Shown: piece after piece, positions 1 through 9,117 of the stretch
How positions within the stretch are numbered: position 1 is the stretch's first letter
Layout: the number at the start of each line of letters is the position of its first letter
Assembly: GCA_020635495.1 (NCBI GenBank)
Contig: JACJZQ010000009.1
Span: 62,001 to 126,000, forward strand
Source of the DNA: Flavobacteriales bacterium
Lineage (GTDB): Bacteria; Bacteroidota; Bacteroidia; UBA10329
Length of the DNA: 64,000 nt
Direction: 5' to 3'
Translations under genes and position numbers: made by a program
Notes under the pieces: model-generated
The model's database searches: none
What the model saw: only the letters and a program-made list of their open reading frames with translations
What the model was told of the DNA's origin: nothing

Positions 1-40
1 TGTCCTGCTCATCGTCAACAAGAATGCACTTCAACGCCAT
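1..40 (-). CDS. Response regulator, N-terminal fragment
   Basis: The minus strand from position 40 reads ATG and then MALKCILVDDEQD before the window ends. A short hydrophobic strand followed by the acidic pair DD and E is the start of a CheY-like receiver domain; this wording is typical of LytTR-type response regulators of Bacteroidota, which would bind DNA when phosphorylated. Only 13 codons are visible, so the output domain and phosphorylation site cannot be seen. It is divergent from the secreted-protein gene at 274. Confidence 0.6.
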   Translation of the reverse strand, partial: MALKCILVDDEQD

Positions 41-177
41 GATACAAGTATCGACACGAATGCCGTTCTGTGCAATGGCTAATTAGAATTCGGTAATGTC
101 TGATGTGTCGCTGGTAGGAATACCGAGAGTTTCGAAAGAACAACAAAAATCCATTTGACCTCTTCAACCGACCCTAA

Positions 178-217
178 GTAGCGGTTTCATAAACCCAAAA
201 AGCCGTTTCGTGAATTG
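178..217 (+). repeat. 40-bp promoter-proximal repeat, copy 1
   Basis: A 40-base segment that recurs at 1387-1426 with a single difference (T here, C there). It contains CGGTTT and, 12 bases on, AAGCCG, which can pair in RNA with one G-U wobble. It lies 56 bases before the ATG at 274; copy 2 lies 59 bases before its own gene. Equal placement suggests a 5' regulatory or untranslated element rather than random duplication. Its role is not known to me. Confidence 0.75.
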
Positions 218-244
218 AGGAAAGCAGGTCAAGAGCAAGGCAGG

Positions 245-252
245 TAGGTTTG
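245..252 (+). promoter_or_regulatory. Possible -7 promoter box (TAGGTTTG)
   Basis: TAGGTTTG matches the Bacteroidota -7 consensus TAnnTTTG and lies 21 bases before the ATG at 274. No good -33 TTTG box sits at the ideal distance, so this is a weak call. Confidence 0.35.
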
Positions 253-273
253 ATTCAATTAAACCACAATCAC

Positions 274-1284
274 ATGAAATCAAAACTTCTACTAAGCGCA
301 TTGACATTGACCATCATGAGCAGTAATGCTCAGAACGTTAACATTCCAGATGCCAATTTCAAATCGTATCTCATTAACGTTGCCAACGTTGATACGGACC
401 TTAACAACGAAATATCCGTAGCCGAGGCTCAGGCCTACAACGGTAGTCTGTTTATGGATAACTTGGGAATCAGTGATCTGACAGGTCTTGAAGCATTTGT
501 CAACGTCAATCATATTCAAATATCCAGTAACCCGATCACGTCCATAGATGTCTCTCCCAATACAGGATTGAACACCCTTTTGTGTGGTAGCGCTGAGTTA
601 ACCTCTTTGGCACTCGGAAGCAATTCAGCGTTGCGAGACATCAGCGTATCCAACGCATCAAACCTTCCAAGTGTTGACCTATCGGGATGCGCTGATCTTA
701 GAACGATTTACTATTTCAACAGTGCTATCAATACACTTGACGTTTCCAACAATTTGCTGCTTGAAGCCTGTGCGTTAGGATATTGTCCAATCAGCTCCAT
801 TGACCTCAGCATGTGTCCCAATCTGATTGAAGTGGCCGTATCCAACATGCCTCAGCTCACCTCCTTGAATGTGGCCAACGGCAACAACACAAGCTTTACT
901 GCTTACGATGCAACTACGTACGGTTTTGCTGCCGAGCAATGCGCCAACCTATTTTGTGTCGAGGTTGATGATGTGGCCTATTCTACCGCCACATGGACAG
1001 AGATTGACCCGACCATCTCATACAGCGAAGACTGTGCGTCATTTGTTGGAATAGCAGAAACCGATGAGCAGCCCATTTTAGTGTACCCAAACCCGTTCGT
1101 CTCAGAATTGATCATTGAAACAAACGAACCGACATCCATTTCTGTAATGAATGCCATGGGCGAAGTGGTTCTGTCAAGAACTGTGAACGGAAGAACCGGC
1201 ATTGATGCTACCAACCTTTCAGCAGGAATCTATTTTGTGCGTGAAGAGACTTCAGTAGCCGTGATGAAGCTTGTGAAGAACTGA
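274..1284 (+). CDS. Secreted leucine-rich-repeat-like protein with T9SS type A sorting domain
   Basis: A 336-residue protein. ATG 274 is chosen because the signal peptide starts there (MKSKLLLSALTLTIMSSNAQ); the longer reading from TTG 250 adds eight polar residues. Residues 25-245 carry short leucine/asparagine-spaced repeats such as LTSLALGSNSAL and INTLDVSNNLLL, like the irregular LRRs of secreted Bacteroidota proteins that mediate binding. The last ~75 residues are a type A sorting domain (VYPNPFVSELIIET ... GIYFVREE ... KLVKN) that directs export through T9SS and cleavage at the cell surface. This tail is nearly identical to that of the next gene. The ligand is unknown. A terminator follows immediately. 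Confidence 0.85.
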   Translation: MKSKLLLSALTLTIMSSNAQNVNIPDANFKSYLINVANVDTDLNNEISVAEAQAYNGSLFMDNLGISDLTGLEAFVNVNHIQISSNPITSIDVSPNTGLNTLLCGSAELTSLALGSNSALRDISVSNASNLPSVDLSGCADLRTIYYFNSAINTLDVSNNLLLEACALGYCPISSIDLSMCPNLIEVAVSNMPQLTSLNVANGNNTSFTAYDATTYGFAAEQCANLFCVEVDDVAYSTATWTEIDPTISYSEDCASFVGIAETDEQPILVYPNPFVSELIIETNEPTSISVMNAMGEVVLSRTVNGRTGIDATNLSAGIYFVREETSVAVMKLVKN

Positions 1285-1308
1285 TGTTTCATGTGGTTTG
1301 AAGCATGA

Positions 1309-1337
1309 GGCGCGTTCGAAAGGACGCGCCTTTTTTT
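1309..1337 (+). terminator. Rho-independent terminator
   Basis: Perfect 7-bp stem GGCGCGT/ACGCGCC around loop TCGAAAGG, then seven T. It ends the gene at 274. A related hairpin with nearly the same loop follows the next gene. Confidence 0.9.
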
Positions 1338-1386
1338 GTTGAATTGTCAGCCGATTTGGCAAGTGGTCGATTCAAAACAAGTTCGG

Positions 1387-1426
1387 GTAGCGGCTTCATA
1401 AACCCAAAAAGCCGTTTCGTGAATTG
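1387..1426 (+). repeat. 40-bp promoter-proximal repeat, copy 2
   Basis: Second copy of the element at 178-217, 39 of 40 bases identical. Here the hairpin arms are CGGCTT and AAGCCG, a fully Watson-Crick stem, so the one changed base turns a G-U pair into G-C. It lies 59 bases before the ATG at 1486. Confidence 0.75.
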
Positions 1427-1485
1427 CCACCTCAAAAGCTGAGTTCGTAGTTGGACTTTCGCGTGAATTTCAAACCCAATTCATC

Positions 1486-3516
1486 ATGCGAAAATTATAT
1501 TCAATTCTATTTTCATTCATCTTCATCAGCAGTTCATTTGCACAGATTCCAACAAACGGATTGGTTGGTCAGTACCTGTTCACCAACGGTTCGTTGAGCT
1601 CTAATTACGGTGCTCCTTACACGGGAACCCAAAGCACTACAAACGTTACCAATGTTGAAGACCGCTTCGGTGCTCCAAACAATGCCAAAGACGTTAACCC
1701 AGGTGGCTGGGTCAGTTTCGGTGATGTGTTCGATGACATTACCACGGGATCTGGAGCGGCCTTCACTTACTCATTTTGGATAAAGCTGGATGCTTTCAAT
1801 AATTCCTACAAGTGCATTTTGGCCAAAGCAACCTTTGAGAGCACTTGTTACTTCGCTGGCCGTCAGTACGCGGTACTCATCAACCCACAAGGACAGGTAC
1901 AACTACAAGCGTTCGGAGCGCTTACTGGTGGACATGCCCGTGTGGATGGCAACACGGTACTTTCTGTAGGGGAATGGCATCATGTGGCAATCTCAGTTGA
2001 CATGCCAACGCTACTTGCATCACTTCCAGCAACCAATGGCCTGACCATGTATGTCGATAACGTACTTCAAACGAATACCGTTTCAGAGATCGTTGGTGTA
2101 GGCATCAGCACTAACGGAATGGACAATGGCCTGGCACCGCTCGGTTTCGGCACGTACCTCACCGTAGGAGGTAACGGCATCGAATCATGCGCAAGTAGCC
2201 AAGATGTTGACGGAAAACTGGATGATTTCCGCATTTACAGCCGTGCTTTGGGAGCAGACGGAGTGGATTCACTTTTCAACGAAACGTGTGATGCAGCAGT
2301 AATAACGCAACAGCCAGAATCTCAATCGGCCTGCTCGGGCACAGTAAGTGTGTCTTGTACAGCGCAGGCAGGAACAGTGAGCGAGATCCGTTGGGAGCGA
2401 TTCTACAACACTATTTGGCACGATATGAACGTGTCTCATACAGGTCCAACCTCTACATTCAGTGGAATTGATGCCAGCCAGAACGGCCCTTGGCGTGCGA
2501 AATTGATCAGTCCGTGTGGCCTGGTAACCTACTCAGACGTAATTGTTACGGCCGTTGGAGGACCAGCCTTTGGAAATACTCAGAGTGGCTTTTATCAGGA
2601 TGCTTACCTGTGCAGCACATTGGGTTCCGTAGAATTGGACGCCAATGCGGCAGGTATTAGCAGTACGTATCAATGGCAGGAATACATCAATAACGTTTGG
2701 ACCGACATTAATGGAGCAACTGATCCAACCTATGATGCAACTGCTGCAGGTTCCATCCGTGTAAATGTTGCCGCTTGCGGACAGACCGAAACCTCTGATG
2801 CCTTCTCCATTATTCCGGTTAACGGTCATTCCGTTGTGGTGAACGGTTTTACCTCAGGAAATGGTTCTATCTGCTTGGGTCAATCAACAGGCATTATCAT
2901 ACAGACTTCATTGAGCAGCACCATTACCTGGTCGCCTTCGGGAGGTTCGCTGTCTCCAAGTAATATCCTTACCGTATCTCCTTCAGAAACAACCACATAT
3001 ACTATTACCGCAACCAGCGATTTTGGAAGCTGCCCTGCTACAACCACCGCTACGATAACGGTAAACGACCCAGACCCGATCATCTCTGAGAACAACGGAA
3101 TGTTGGAACTCACAGGAGGACCGTTTACCAACATCCAATGGTATCTGAACGGTAATGCATTGGGTGGTGCGAATCAGAGCTCTTACACTCCTGCTACTGA
3201 TGGAAACTACACCGTTTCTGTTTCTCAGAACGGTTGCAACGCCACGTCAGACCCATACGCCTACACAGGCGTTCCAACAGGAATTGAGGATGGTGCAGCA
3301 AGCGGATTGAAGGTGTATCCGAACCCTTTCAGCTCAGATTTCATTATCGAGACAAACGAATTGACCACCGTTTCGGTGATGAATGCCATGGGCGAGGTTG
3401 TTCTATCAAGAACAGTGAACGGAAGAACCAGCATTGACGCCACCAGCCTTTCAGCAGGTATCTATTTTGTGCGTGAAGAAACTTCAGGAGCCGTGATGAA
3501 ACTCGTGAAGAACTGA
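1486..3516 (+). CDS. Secreted LamG/Ig-like domain protein with T9SS type A sorting domain
   Basis: A 676-residue protein with a clear signal peptide (MRKLYSILFSFIFISSSFAQ). Residues ~25-265 look like a concanavalin A/LamG jelly-roll: the stretches FTYSFWIKLD, GEWHHVAISVD and DGKLDDFRIYSRAL are characteristic of the LamG_3 family, often carbohydrate binding. Residues ~270-600 hold several Ig-like modules rich in Ser/Thr with paired Cys (for example ITQQPESQSACSG). The final ~75 residues are a type A T9SS sorting domain almost identical to that of the gene at 274. The protein is inferred to be displayed on or released from the surface; the glycan target is unknown. Confidence 0.85.
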   Translation: MRKLYSILFSFIFISSSFAQIPTNGLVGQYLFTNGSLSSNYGAPYTGTQSTTNVTNVEDRFGAPNNAKDVNPGGWVSFGDVFDDITTGSGAAFTYSFWIKLDAFNNSYKCILAKATFESTCYFAGRQYAVLINPQGQVQLQAFGALTGGHARVDGNTVLSVGEWHHVAISVDMPTLLASLPATNGLTMYVDNVLQTNTVSEIVGVGISTNGMDNGLAPLGFGTYLTVGGNGIESCASSQDVDGKLDDFRIYSRALGADGVDSLFNETCDAAVITQQPESQSACSGTVSVSCTAQAGTVSEIRWERFYNTIWHDMNVSHTGPTSTFSGIDASQNGPWRAKLISPCGLVTYSDVIVTAVGGPAFGNTQSGFYQDAYLCSTLGSVELDANAAGISSTYQWQEYINNVWTDINGATDPTYDATAAGSIRVNVAACGQTETSDAFSIIPVNGHSVVVNGFTSGNGSICLGQSTGIIIQTSLSSTITWSPSGGSLSPSNILTVSPSETTTYTITATSDFGSCPATTTATITVNDPDPIISENNGMLELTGGPFTNIQWYLNGNALGGANQSSYTPATDGNYTVSVSQNGCNATSDPYAYTGVPTGIEDGAASGLKVYPNPFSSDFIIETNELTTVSVMNAMGEVVLSRTVNGRTSIDATSLSAGIYFVREETSGAVMKLVKN

Positions 3517-3539
3517 GGTTTTTTCAGTTAAGTGGGTTA

Positions 3540-3567
3540 GGGCGCGTCCGAAAGGGTGCGCCCTTTT
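3540..3567 (+). terminator. Rho-independent terminator
   Basis: Stem GGGCGC/GCGCCC with loop containing TCCGAAAGG, followed by TTTT. It ends the gene at 1486 and resembles the terminator at 1309 in loop sequence, consistent with duplication of the 3' end. Confidence 0.8.
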
Positions 3568-3667
3568 CCTATTCAGCAAAGCGGAACTTCCGAGTAATGA
3601 CTTGAACATTACTAACCTTCGATGAATTATAACGTATTCTTACTCACAGATTCAATTCATTCGTTGT

Positions 3668-6600
3668 ATGAAGCGTTCCTTTTTACTGATAACTGCATTT
3701 CTTCTGCAGCTACAATTCCAAGCTTTTTCTCAGAATTTTCAAGGTGCAGAAGCACAGAAAGTAATCTCGGGAAGTGAGATTGTACGTGTTGACCCACGGT
3801 CTGGTAATGTGGAGTTTGTGCAATTCCAAGAGAATAGCCGATTCCCACTCTCCAAGTTCCCAACATGGGCAAAAAAAGCCTTGATGTTGGAAGATGTGGA
3901 GCTTCGCGAAGCCGAAACCAAGGTTGACAAACTGGGCGTTCAACATATTCGATACAAAGTGGTCAAAAACGGAATCCCTGTTTTCGGGGCATTCATCTAT
4001 GCGCATGGCAAGAATGACATGACGACATCATTCAATGGGCGATACCCAAAGAGCATCTCTTCAGCAACCAATAGTGTTTCTGAGTCAGCTGCGCTTGATG
4101 CTGCAAAGGCATTCATTGGTGCCGAAACATACAAATGGGAACTCCAAGGAGAGGAAGAACACCTGAAATGGGAAACAAAACACGAGCACGCTACCTATTT
4201 CCCGCATGGCGAATTGGTTTACATCAACCCAATTTTCGATTTCAAACAGACCGACCAGTTCCGTTTGGCTTACATGTTTGATATCTACGCGCATCAACCA
4301 GTTGGGCGTTATGAAGTGTTTGTGGATGCCCAAACGGGTGAAGTGCTGTTCAAGAACGACCGCATATGTTCTGCAGATTCTCCAGGAACTGCAGTAACCG
4401 GGTACGTTGGTAACAAAACCATCATTGCAGACAGCTTCAATGGTGGTTATCGATTGCGCGAAAATGGTCGTGGTGGTGGTGTAAGAACATTCGACATGAA
4501 TGAAGGAACCAACTACGGAAACTCGGTTGACTTTACAGATGGCGATAACTTTTGGAACAACGTGAATGGCAATTTGGACCAATATGCCACAGATGCACAT
4601 TGGGGTGCCGAAATGACCTACGATTACTATCTGAATGAGCACGGCCGTAACAGTATTGACGATGCCAACATGCAGATAAACAGTTACGTGCATTACGACA
4701 ACGGCTACTTCAATGCCTTTTGGGATGGGCAACGGATGACCTATGGCGATGGCAACAATTCTCCGCTAACAGCGCTTGATATCTGCGGACATGAGATGAC
4801 CCACGGTGTCACCGATTTCACAGCTGGTCTCATCTATCAGGACGAATATGGCGCACTGAACGAATCATTCTCAGACATTTTCGGTGCTGCTGTAGAATTC
4901 GTTCAGAATCCTAGTTCTGGAGATTGGTTGATGGGTGAGGATGTTGGAACGCTACGCTCCATGAGTAACCCGGGTCAATACGGAGACCCTGATACCTATT
5001 TCGGGAACAACTGGGCAACTGGTGCTGCAGACAACGGTGGTGTGCACACCAATAGTGGGGTGCAGAACAAATGGTTCTACATTCTGGTTCAGGGCGAGAA
5101 CGGAACAAACGATAACGGAGATTCTTACAACGTAACAGGAATTGGACTGCAGGATGCGCAAGCTATTGCCTACCGAACGTTGACCGTTTACTTAGGTCCG
5201 ACATCTGAATATGCTGATGCGCGCTTCTACTCCATTCAGGCTGCTACCGACCTCTTTGGAGGTTGCTCACCACAAGTAATAGCAACAACAAATGCTTGGT
5301 ACGCTGTTGGAGTTGGCGATGAGTTTGACGCGACCGTTATCGCAGATTTCTCCGCACCCATCACGGCTTCTTGCGAGGCTCCTTTTACCGTTCAATTTGC
5401 CAATGAGAGTGCCAATGGAGCAACCTACACTTGGGATTTTGGCGATGGAGGAACCAGTTCGGCCTTGAACCCTTCACACACCTACACTGCTGTAGGAGAT
5501 TACACGGTTTCGCTTTCTATTGATGGTGGAAATTGCGGCACGGATGACGTTTCAATTCCGAATTTCATCAGCGTAAACGCGAACAATCCGTGTACGGCTT
5601 TGATGCCCAGCAATGGCAGTCAAACCCTTACTTGGTGCACAGGAACCTTGTACGATGACGGTGGTCCGACCGGCAACTATCAGGATCAAAATGAATTGGT
5701 TACCACCATTTCTCCACCTGGAGCAACTTCCGTAACGCTTACTTTCTCAGACTTCGGTTTTGAGGAGAGTTACGACTATCTGTATGTCTATGATGGTCCG
5801 AATACGAACAGCCCGCTCATTGGTCAATATGATGGATTCAATTTACCGAATGGCGGTACCATTACCTCAACCGGAGGTTCAATAACGCTCAGACAATCGT
5901 CAGACATTTACATTACGGAATCTGGGTTTGCACTGACGTGGGAATGTGTTCAGCCAAACACGGCTCCGTCCCCAAGCTTCTCTGGAAGTCCGAGAACAAC
6001 CTGTAGCGGAATTGTAAGTTTTTCTGACCTGTCAATTAACGGAGCAACAAGCTGGTTATGGGATTTTGGAGACGGGAATACCTCTACCGACCAGAACCCA
6101 ACACACACATATGCGGATGAAGGTTTTTACACCGTTACCCTTACTGCAACAAACAACTTTGGAAGCAACGTAATTTCTCAGAACAACTACATCACGGTAG
6201 ACAGACCAGATGGTCCGGCTGCCAACGGAGATGCGCGTTGCGATGCAGGATCATTGGCTCTTTCTTCCGATGGAAACGGCACCATTACATGGTACGACCA
6301 GGCCACTGGAGGAAACGTCCTTGGAACGGGTTCCACGTTCAACACGCCTTCCATCAGCAGCACAACAACCTACTATGTTGCAGATGTTATTCCTTCAACC
6401 AATTACAGTGTTGGACCTGCCAACAATGGCTTTGGTGGCGGTGGCAACTTCCAGGGAGACCAGCACCTGCTCTTCGATTGCTTTGAAGGTTTCACGCTGA
6501 ATTCGGTGAAAGTTTATGCCAGCGGGGCTGGAAATAGAACCATAGAACTTCGCAACAGTGCTGGGGTTGTGCTTCAATCGCTCACCACTTTTATTCCTGA

Positions 6601-9007
6601 TGGCGAACAAACCGTAACACTGAACTTCAATGTGCAGCCGGGAACCAATTATCAGTTGGGAACTACGCCATCTCCAGACCTGTATCGAAACAACAGTGGT
6701 CCAAGTTATCCGTACACGGTGCAAGACGTGGTTTCAATAACCAACAGCAGTGCTGGAAGCGATTACTATTACTTCTTCTACAACTGGCAGATATCCACCG
6801 CAGGTTGTACCTCAGACAGAACTGCCGTTGAAGCGGTCATTACTCAAGCCCCATCGACTCAAGATGCAGACCGATGTGGAACGGGTTCGGTAGCCTTGAA
6901 TGCCAGCGGCTCAGGAAATCTGAACTGGTACGATGCTGCAACTGGCGGAACGTTGGTTAATACCGGAACTTCATTCAACACACCATCTCTCAGCACTACA
7001 ACAGCTTACTACGTTGAAAATGAAGTGCTGCCTGCTCCTGTTTTTGGTGGCGCACCAAACAACAACTTCGGCACGGGTGGTAACTTCAATAATGTTCAGT
7101 CTTTGTTGTTCGATTGCTACGAGCAGGTAACACTTGTTTCTGTCCGGGTTTACGCCCAAGGTGCGGGTAACCGAACCATTGAGTTGAGGAACAGCGGAGG
7201 AACCGTTATCGAGAGTGCTACGGTCAACATTCCTGATGGTGAAAGTGTGGTGCCTTTGAATTTCACGTTGCCTGTTGGAACCGACCTTCAACTTGGAACT
7301 TTGGCAGGACCAAATTTGTACAGAAACAATTCCGGACCTAGTTACCCGTACGATATTGCTGATGTGGTTACCATCACATCCAGCACGGCAGGGACGGATT
7401 ATTACTATTTCTTCTACGATTGGGAAGTTCAAAAACCAGGCTGTGTTACGTCCAGAACTGAAGTTACCGCCACCATTAACGCGCTGCCAACTGTCGCCAT
7501 TTCAGGGGCAGGTTCTGTATGCGAAGGCAGTTCTGTTGAATTAACAACATCATCTAGCGATGTTGATTCGTTCGAATGGTCTAACGGAGCAACATCGGAA
7601 AGCGTAACGGTAAGTCCAACGCAGGAAACCACCTACTCGGTTACAGCCAGCAATGCATGTGGCGATGCAACGGATCAGGTCACTATTTCAATAGATCCGC
7701 TGCCAACGATTTCAGCATCTTCCAACCAAGAAATCTGCGCAGGAGAATCGGTTCAATTAAGCGCAACATCCAACGAGTCCGTGGTTTGGCAACCAAGCGG
7801 CCAGACGACTGAAACCATTACGGTTTCACCAACCCAGACAATTACATACACCGTATCGGCCAGCAGTAATTGCGGTTCGGTGTCTGAAGATGTTGAAGTA
7901 ACTGTAAATCCTATGCCAACCGCAGATGCTGGAAGTGACATTGAAATCTGCGAAGGAGAATCCGCAACGCTTAGCGCAAATGGCGGAGGCAGTTATTCAT
8001 GGAACACGGGTGCGGCAACCTCGTCCATCAATGTAAACCCAACACAAACAACCATCTACCAAGTGGATGTGACTGATGCCAACGGTTGTTCAGATTCGGA
8101 CGATGTTCAGGTGTCGGTAAACCCTCTGCCAACAGCAGATGCTGGAAGTGATATTGAGATCTGCGAAGGAGAATCCGCAACGCTTAATGCAAATGGCGGA
8201 GACAGTTATTCATGGAACACGGGTGCGGCAACCTCGTCCATCAATGTAAACCCAACACAAACCACCACATACCAGGTGGATGTAACCGATGCCAACGGTT
8301 GCTCCGATTCGGATTATGTTGACGTGGTGGTGAATGCGTTACCAATTGCTGATGCTGGCCCAGACCAGACCATTTGTGCTGGAGAAACTGCAACAATCAC
8401 TGCCACTGGAGGAGACAATTACATTTGGGACAATCAGCAGACAACCGCCTCCATTGAGGTTGAACCAACTACGAATTTCAGTTACTCCGTTACCGTAACC
8501 GATGCCAATGGGTGTGCGGCCACCGATGCGGTTGAAGTATTTGTTAATCCTATACCGGCCCAGCCAGAAATTTCTGTTGTCGGTTCTGGACTTTCTTCTT
8601 CTCCCAGTACCGGATATCAATGGTATCTGGATGGCGTGCTGATTGAAAATGCCACTGATCAAACTTTTGAACCAATCCAAACGGGCGAATACACTGTAGA
8701 GGGTTTCGATGAGAATGGTTGTTCTTCCGTTTCGGTACCTTACAATTGGATTGCTGTTGGCGTGGATGAACTGGAAATTGGTCTACAGGTTTATCCTGTT
8801 CCTTTTTCTTCCCAATTCGAAATTATCTCGACTGAAAAAGTGAATTCAGTTCAGGTTCTTGATGCTTCTGGAAGAATGGTTTTCGTTGGTAACCCGAATG
8901 TGTCAAGCTATTCCGTAGACGGAAAATCTTGGGCGAATGGTCCTTACTTATTGAAAATTGAAACCGACCTAGGTACCGTACATAAGCGAATCCTAAAGTC
9001 TAATTAA
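3668..9007 (+). CDS. M4 (thermolysin-like) metallopeptidase with PKD, CUB and Ig-like repeats, T9SS cargo
   Basis: A 1779-residue secreted zinc protease. Signal peptide MKRSFLLITAFLLQLQFQAFS. Residues ~40-220 are an FTP/PepSY-type propeptide. The catalytic domain (~240-540) has zinc and catalytic residues H375, E376 and H379 in HEMTH and E399 in NESFSD, 24 residues after H375 as in thermolysin. Then come a PKD domain (~555-635, TWDFGDGG), a CUB-like domain (~650-755, YDYLYVYDG), a second PKD (LWDFGDGN), two copies of a ~210-residue WYD...TGG module (~850-1270), and Ig-like repeats of about 71 residues (~1275-1640). The end resembles a type A sorting domain (LQVYPVPFSSQFEI). Expected to hydrolyse extracellular protein; the tail is about four times the catalytic domain and probably tethers or binds substrate. 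Confidence 0.93.
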   Translation: MKRSFLLITAFLLQLQFQAFSQNFQGAEAQKVISGSEIVRVDPRSGNVEFVQFQENSRFPLSKFPTWAKKALMLEDVELREAETKVDKLGVQHIRYKVVKNGIPVFGAFIYAHGKNDMTTSFNGRYPKSISSATNSVSESAALDAAKAFIGAETYKWELQGEEEHLKWETKHEHATYFPHGELVYINPIFDFKQTDQFRLAYMFDIYAHQPVGRYEVFVDAQTGEVLFKNDRICSADSPGTAVTGYVGNKTIIADSFNGGYRLRENGRGGGVRTFDMNEGTNYGNSVDFTDGDNFWNNVNGNLDQYATDAHWGAEMTYDYYLNEHGRNSIDDANMQINSYVHYDNGYFNAFWDGQRMTYGDGNNSPLTALDICGHEMTHGVTDFTAGLIYQDEYGALNESFSDIFGAAVEFVQNPSSGDWLMGEDVGTLRSMSNPGQYGDPDTYFGNNWATGAADNGGVHTNSGVQNKWFYILVQGENGTNDNGDSYNVTGIGLQDAQAIAYRTLTVYLGPTSEYADARFYSIQAATDLFGGCSPQVIATTNAWYAVGVGDEFDATVIADFSAPITASCEAPFTVQFANESANGATYTWDFGDGGTSSALNPSHTYTAVGDYTVSLSIDGGNCGTDDVSIPNFISVNANNPCTALMPSNGSQTLTWCTGTLYDDGGPTGNYQDQNELVTTISPPGATSVTLTFSDFGFEESYDYLYVYDGPNTNSPLIGQYDGFNLPNGGTITSTGGSITLRQSSDIYITESGFALTWECVQPNTAPSPSFSGSPRTTCSGIVSFSDLSINGATSWLWDFGDGNTSTDQNPTHTYADEGFYTVTLTATNNFGSNVISQNNYITVDRPDGPAANGDARCDAGSLALSSDGNGTITWYDQATGGNVLGTGSTFNTPSISSTTTYYVADVIPSTNYSVGPANNGFGGGGNFQGDQHLLFDCFEGFTLNSVKVYASGAGNRTIELRNSAGVVLQSLTTFIPDGEQTVTLNFNVQPGTNYQLGTTPSPDLYRNNSGPSYPYTVQDVVSITNSSAGSDYYYFFYNWQISTAGCTSDRTAVEAVITQAPSTQDADRCGTGSVALNASGSGNLNWYDAATGGTLVNTGTSFNTPSLSTTTAYYVENEVLPAPVFGGAPNNNFGTGGNFNNVQSLLFDCYEQVTLVSVRVYAQGAGNRTIELRNSGGTVIESATVNIPDGESVVPLNFTLPVGTDLQLGTLAGPNLYRNNSGPSYPYDIADVVTITSSTAGTDYYYFFYDWEVQKPGCVTSRTEVTATINALPTVAISGAGSVCEGSSVELTTSSSDVDSFEWSNGATSESVTVSPTQETTYSVTASNACGDATDQVTISIDPLPTISASSNQEICAGESVQLSATSNESVVWQPSGQTTETITVSPTQTITYTVSASSNCGSVSEDVEVTVNPMPTADAGSDIEICEGESATLSANGGGSYSWNTGAATSSINVNPTQTTIYQVDVTDANGCSDSDDVQVSVNPLPTADAGSDIEICEGESATLNANGGDSYSWNTGAATSSINVNPTQTTTYQVDVTDANGCSDSDYVDVVVNALPIADAGPDQTICAGETATITATGGDNYIWDNQQTTASIEVEPTTNFSYSVTVTDANGCAATDAVEVFVNPIPAQPEISVVGSGLSSSPSTGYQWYLDGVLIENATDQTFEPIQTGEYTVEGFDENGCSSVSVPYNWIAVGVDELEIGLQVYPVPFSSQFEIISTEKVNSVQVLDASGRMVFVGNPNVSSYSVDGKSWANGPYLLKIETDLGTVHKRILKSN
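7922..8347 (+). repeat. Tandem 213-bp repeat inside the M4 peptidase
   Basis: Two adjacent copies (7922-8134 and 8135-8347), each encoding one 71-residue Ig-like unit starting ADAGSDIEICEGESATL. Long runs are identical at the DNA level, so duplication was recent or conversion is active. A third, diverged copy begins in register at 8348. Confidence 0.85.
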
Positions 9008-9053
9008 GGAGCTGGTCTTCTTTGCGCTGCACCTTTTCATCAAGGTCATAGCT

Positions 9054-9085
9054 TTTGTGGTAGTTGGTTTAGAATCCTATATTCA
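9054..9085 (+). promoter_or_regulatory. Possible promoter for the 9118 gene
   Basis: TTTG at 9054-9057 and TATATTCA at 9078-9085 are 20 bases apart and approximate the Bacteroidota TTTG/TAnnTTTG pair. The -7 box matches only partly, so this is tentative. Confidence 0.3.
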
Positions 9086-9117
9086 CATGACCATCAACCT
9101 ACCGACCAGGAACCTAA

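Noticed and set aside
4085..4732. 215-codon minus-strand ORF inside the M4 peptidase.
   Set aside because: It lies inside a domain with conserved catalytic residues on the plus strand and has no recognisable motif.
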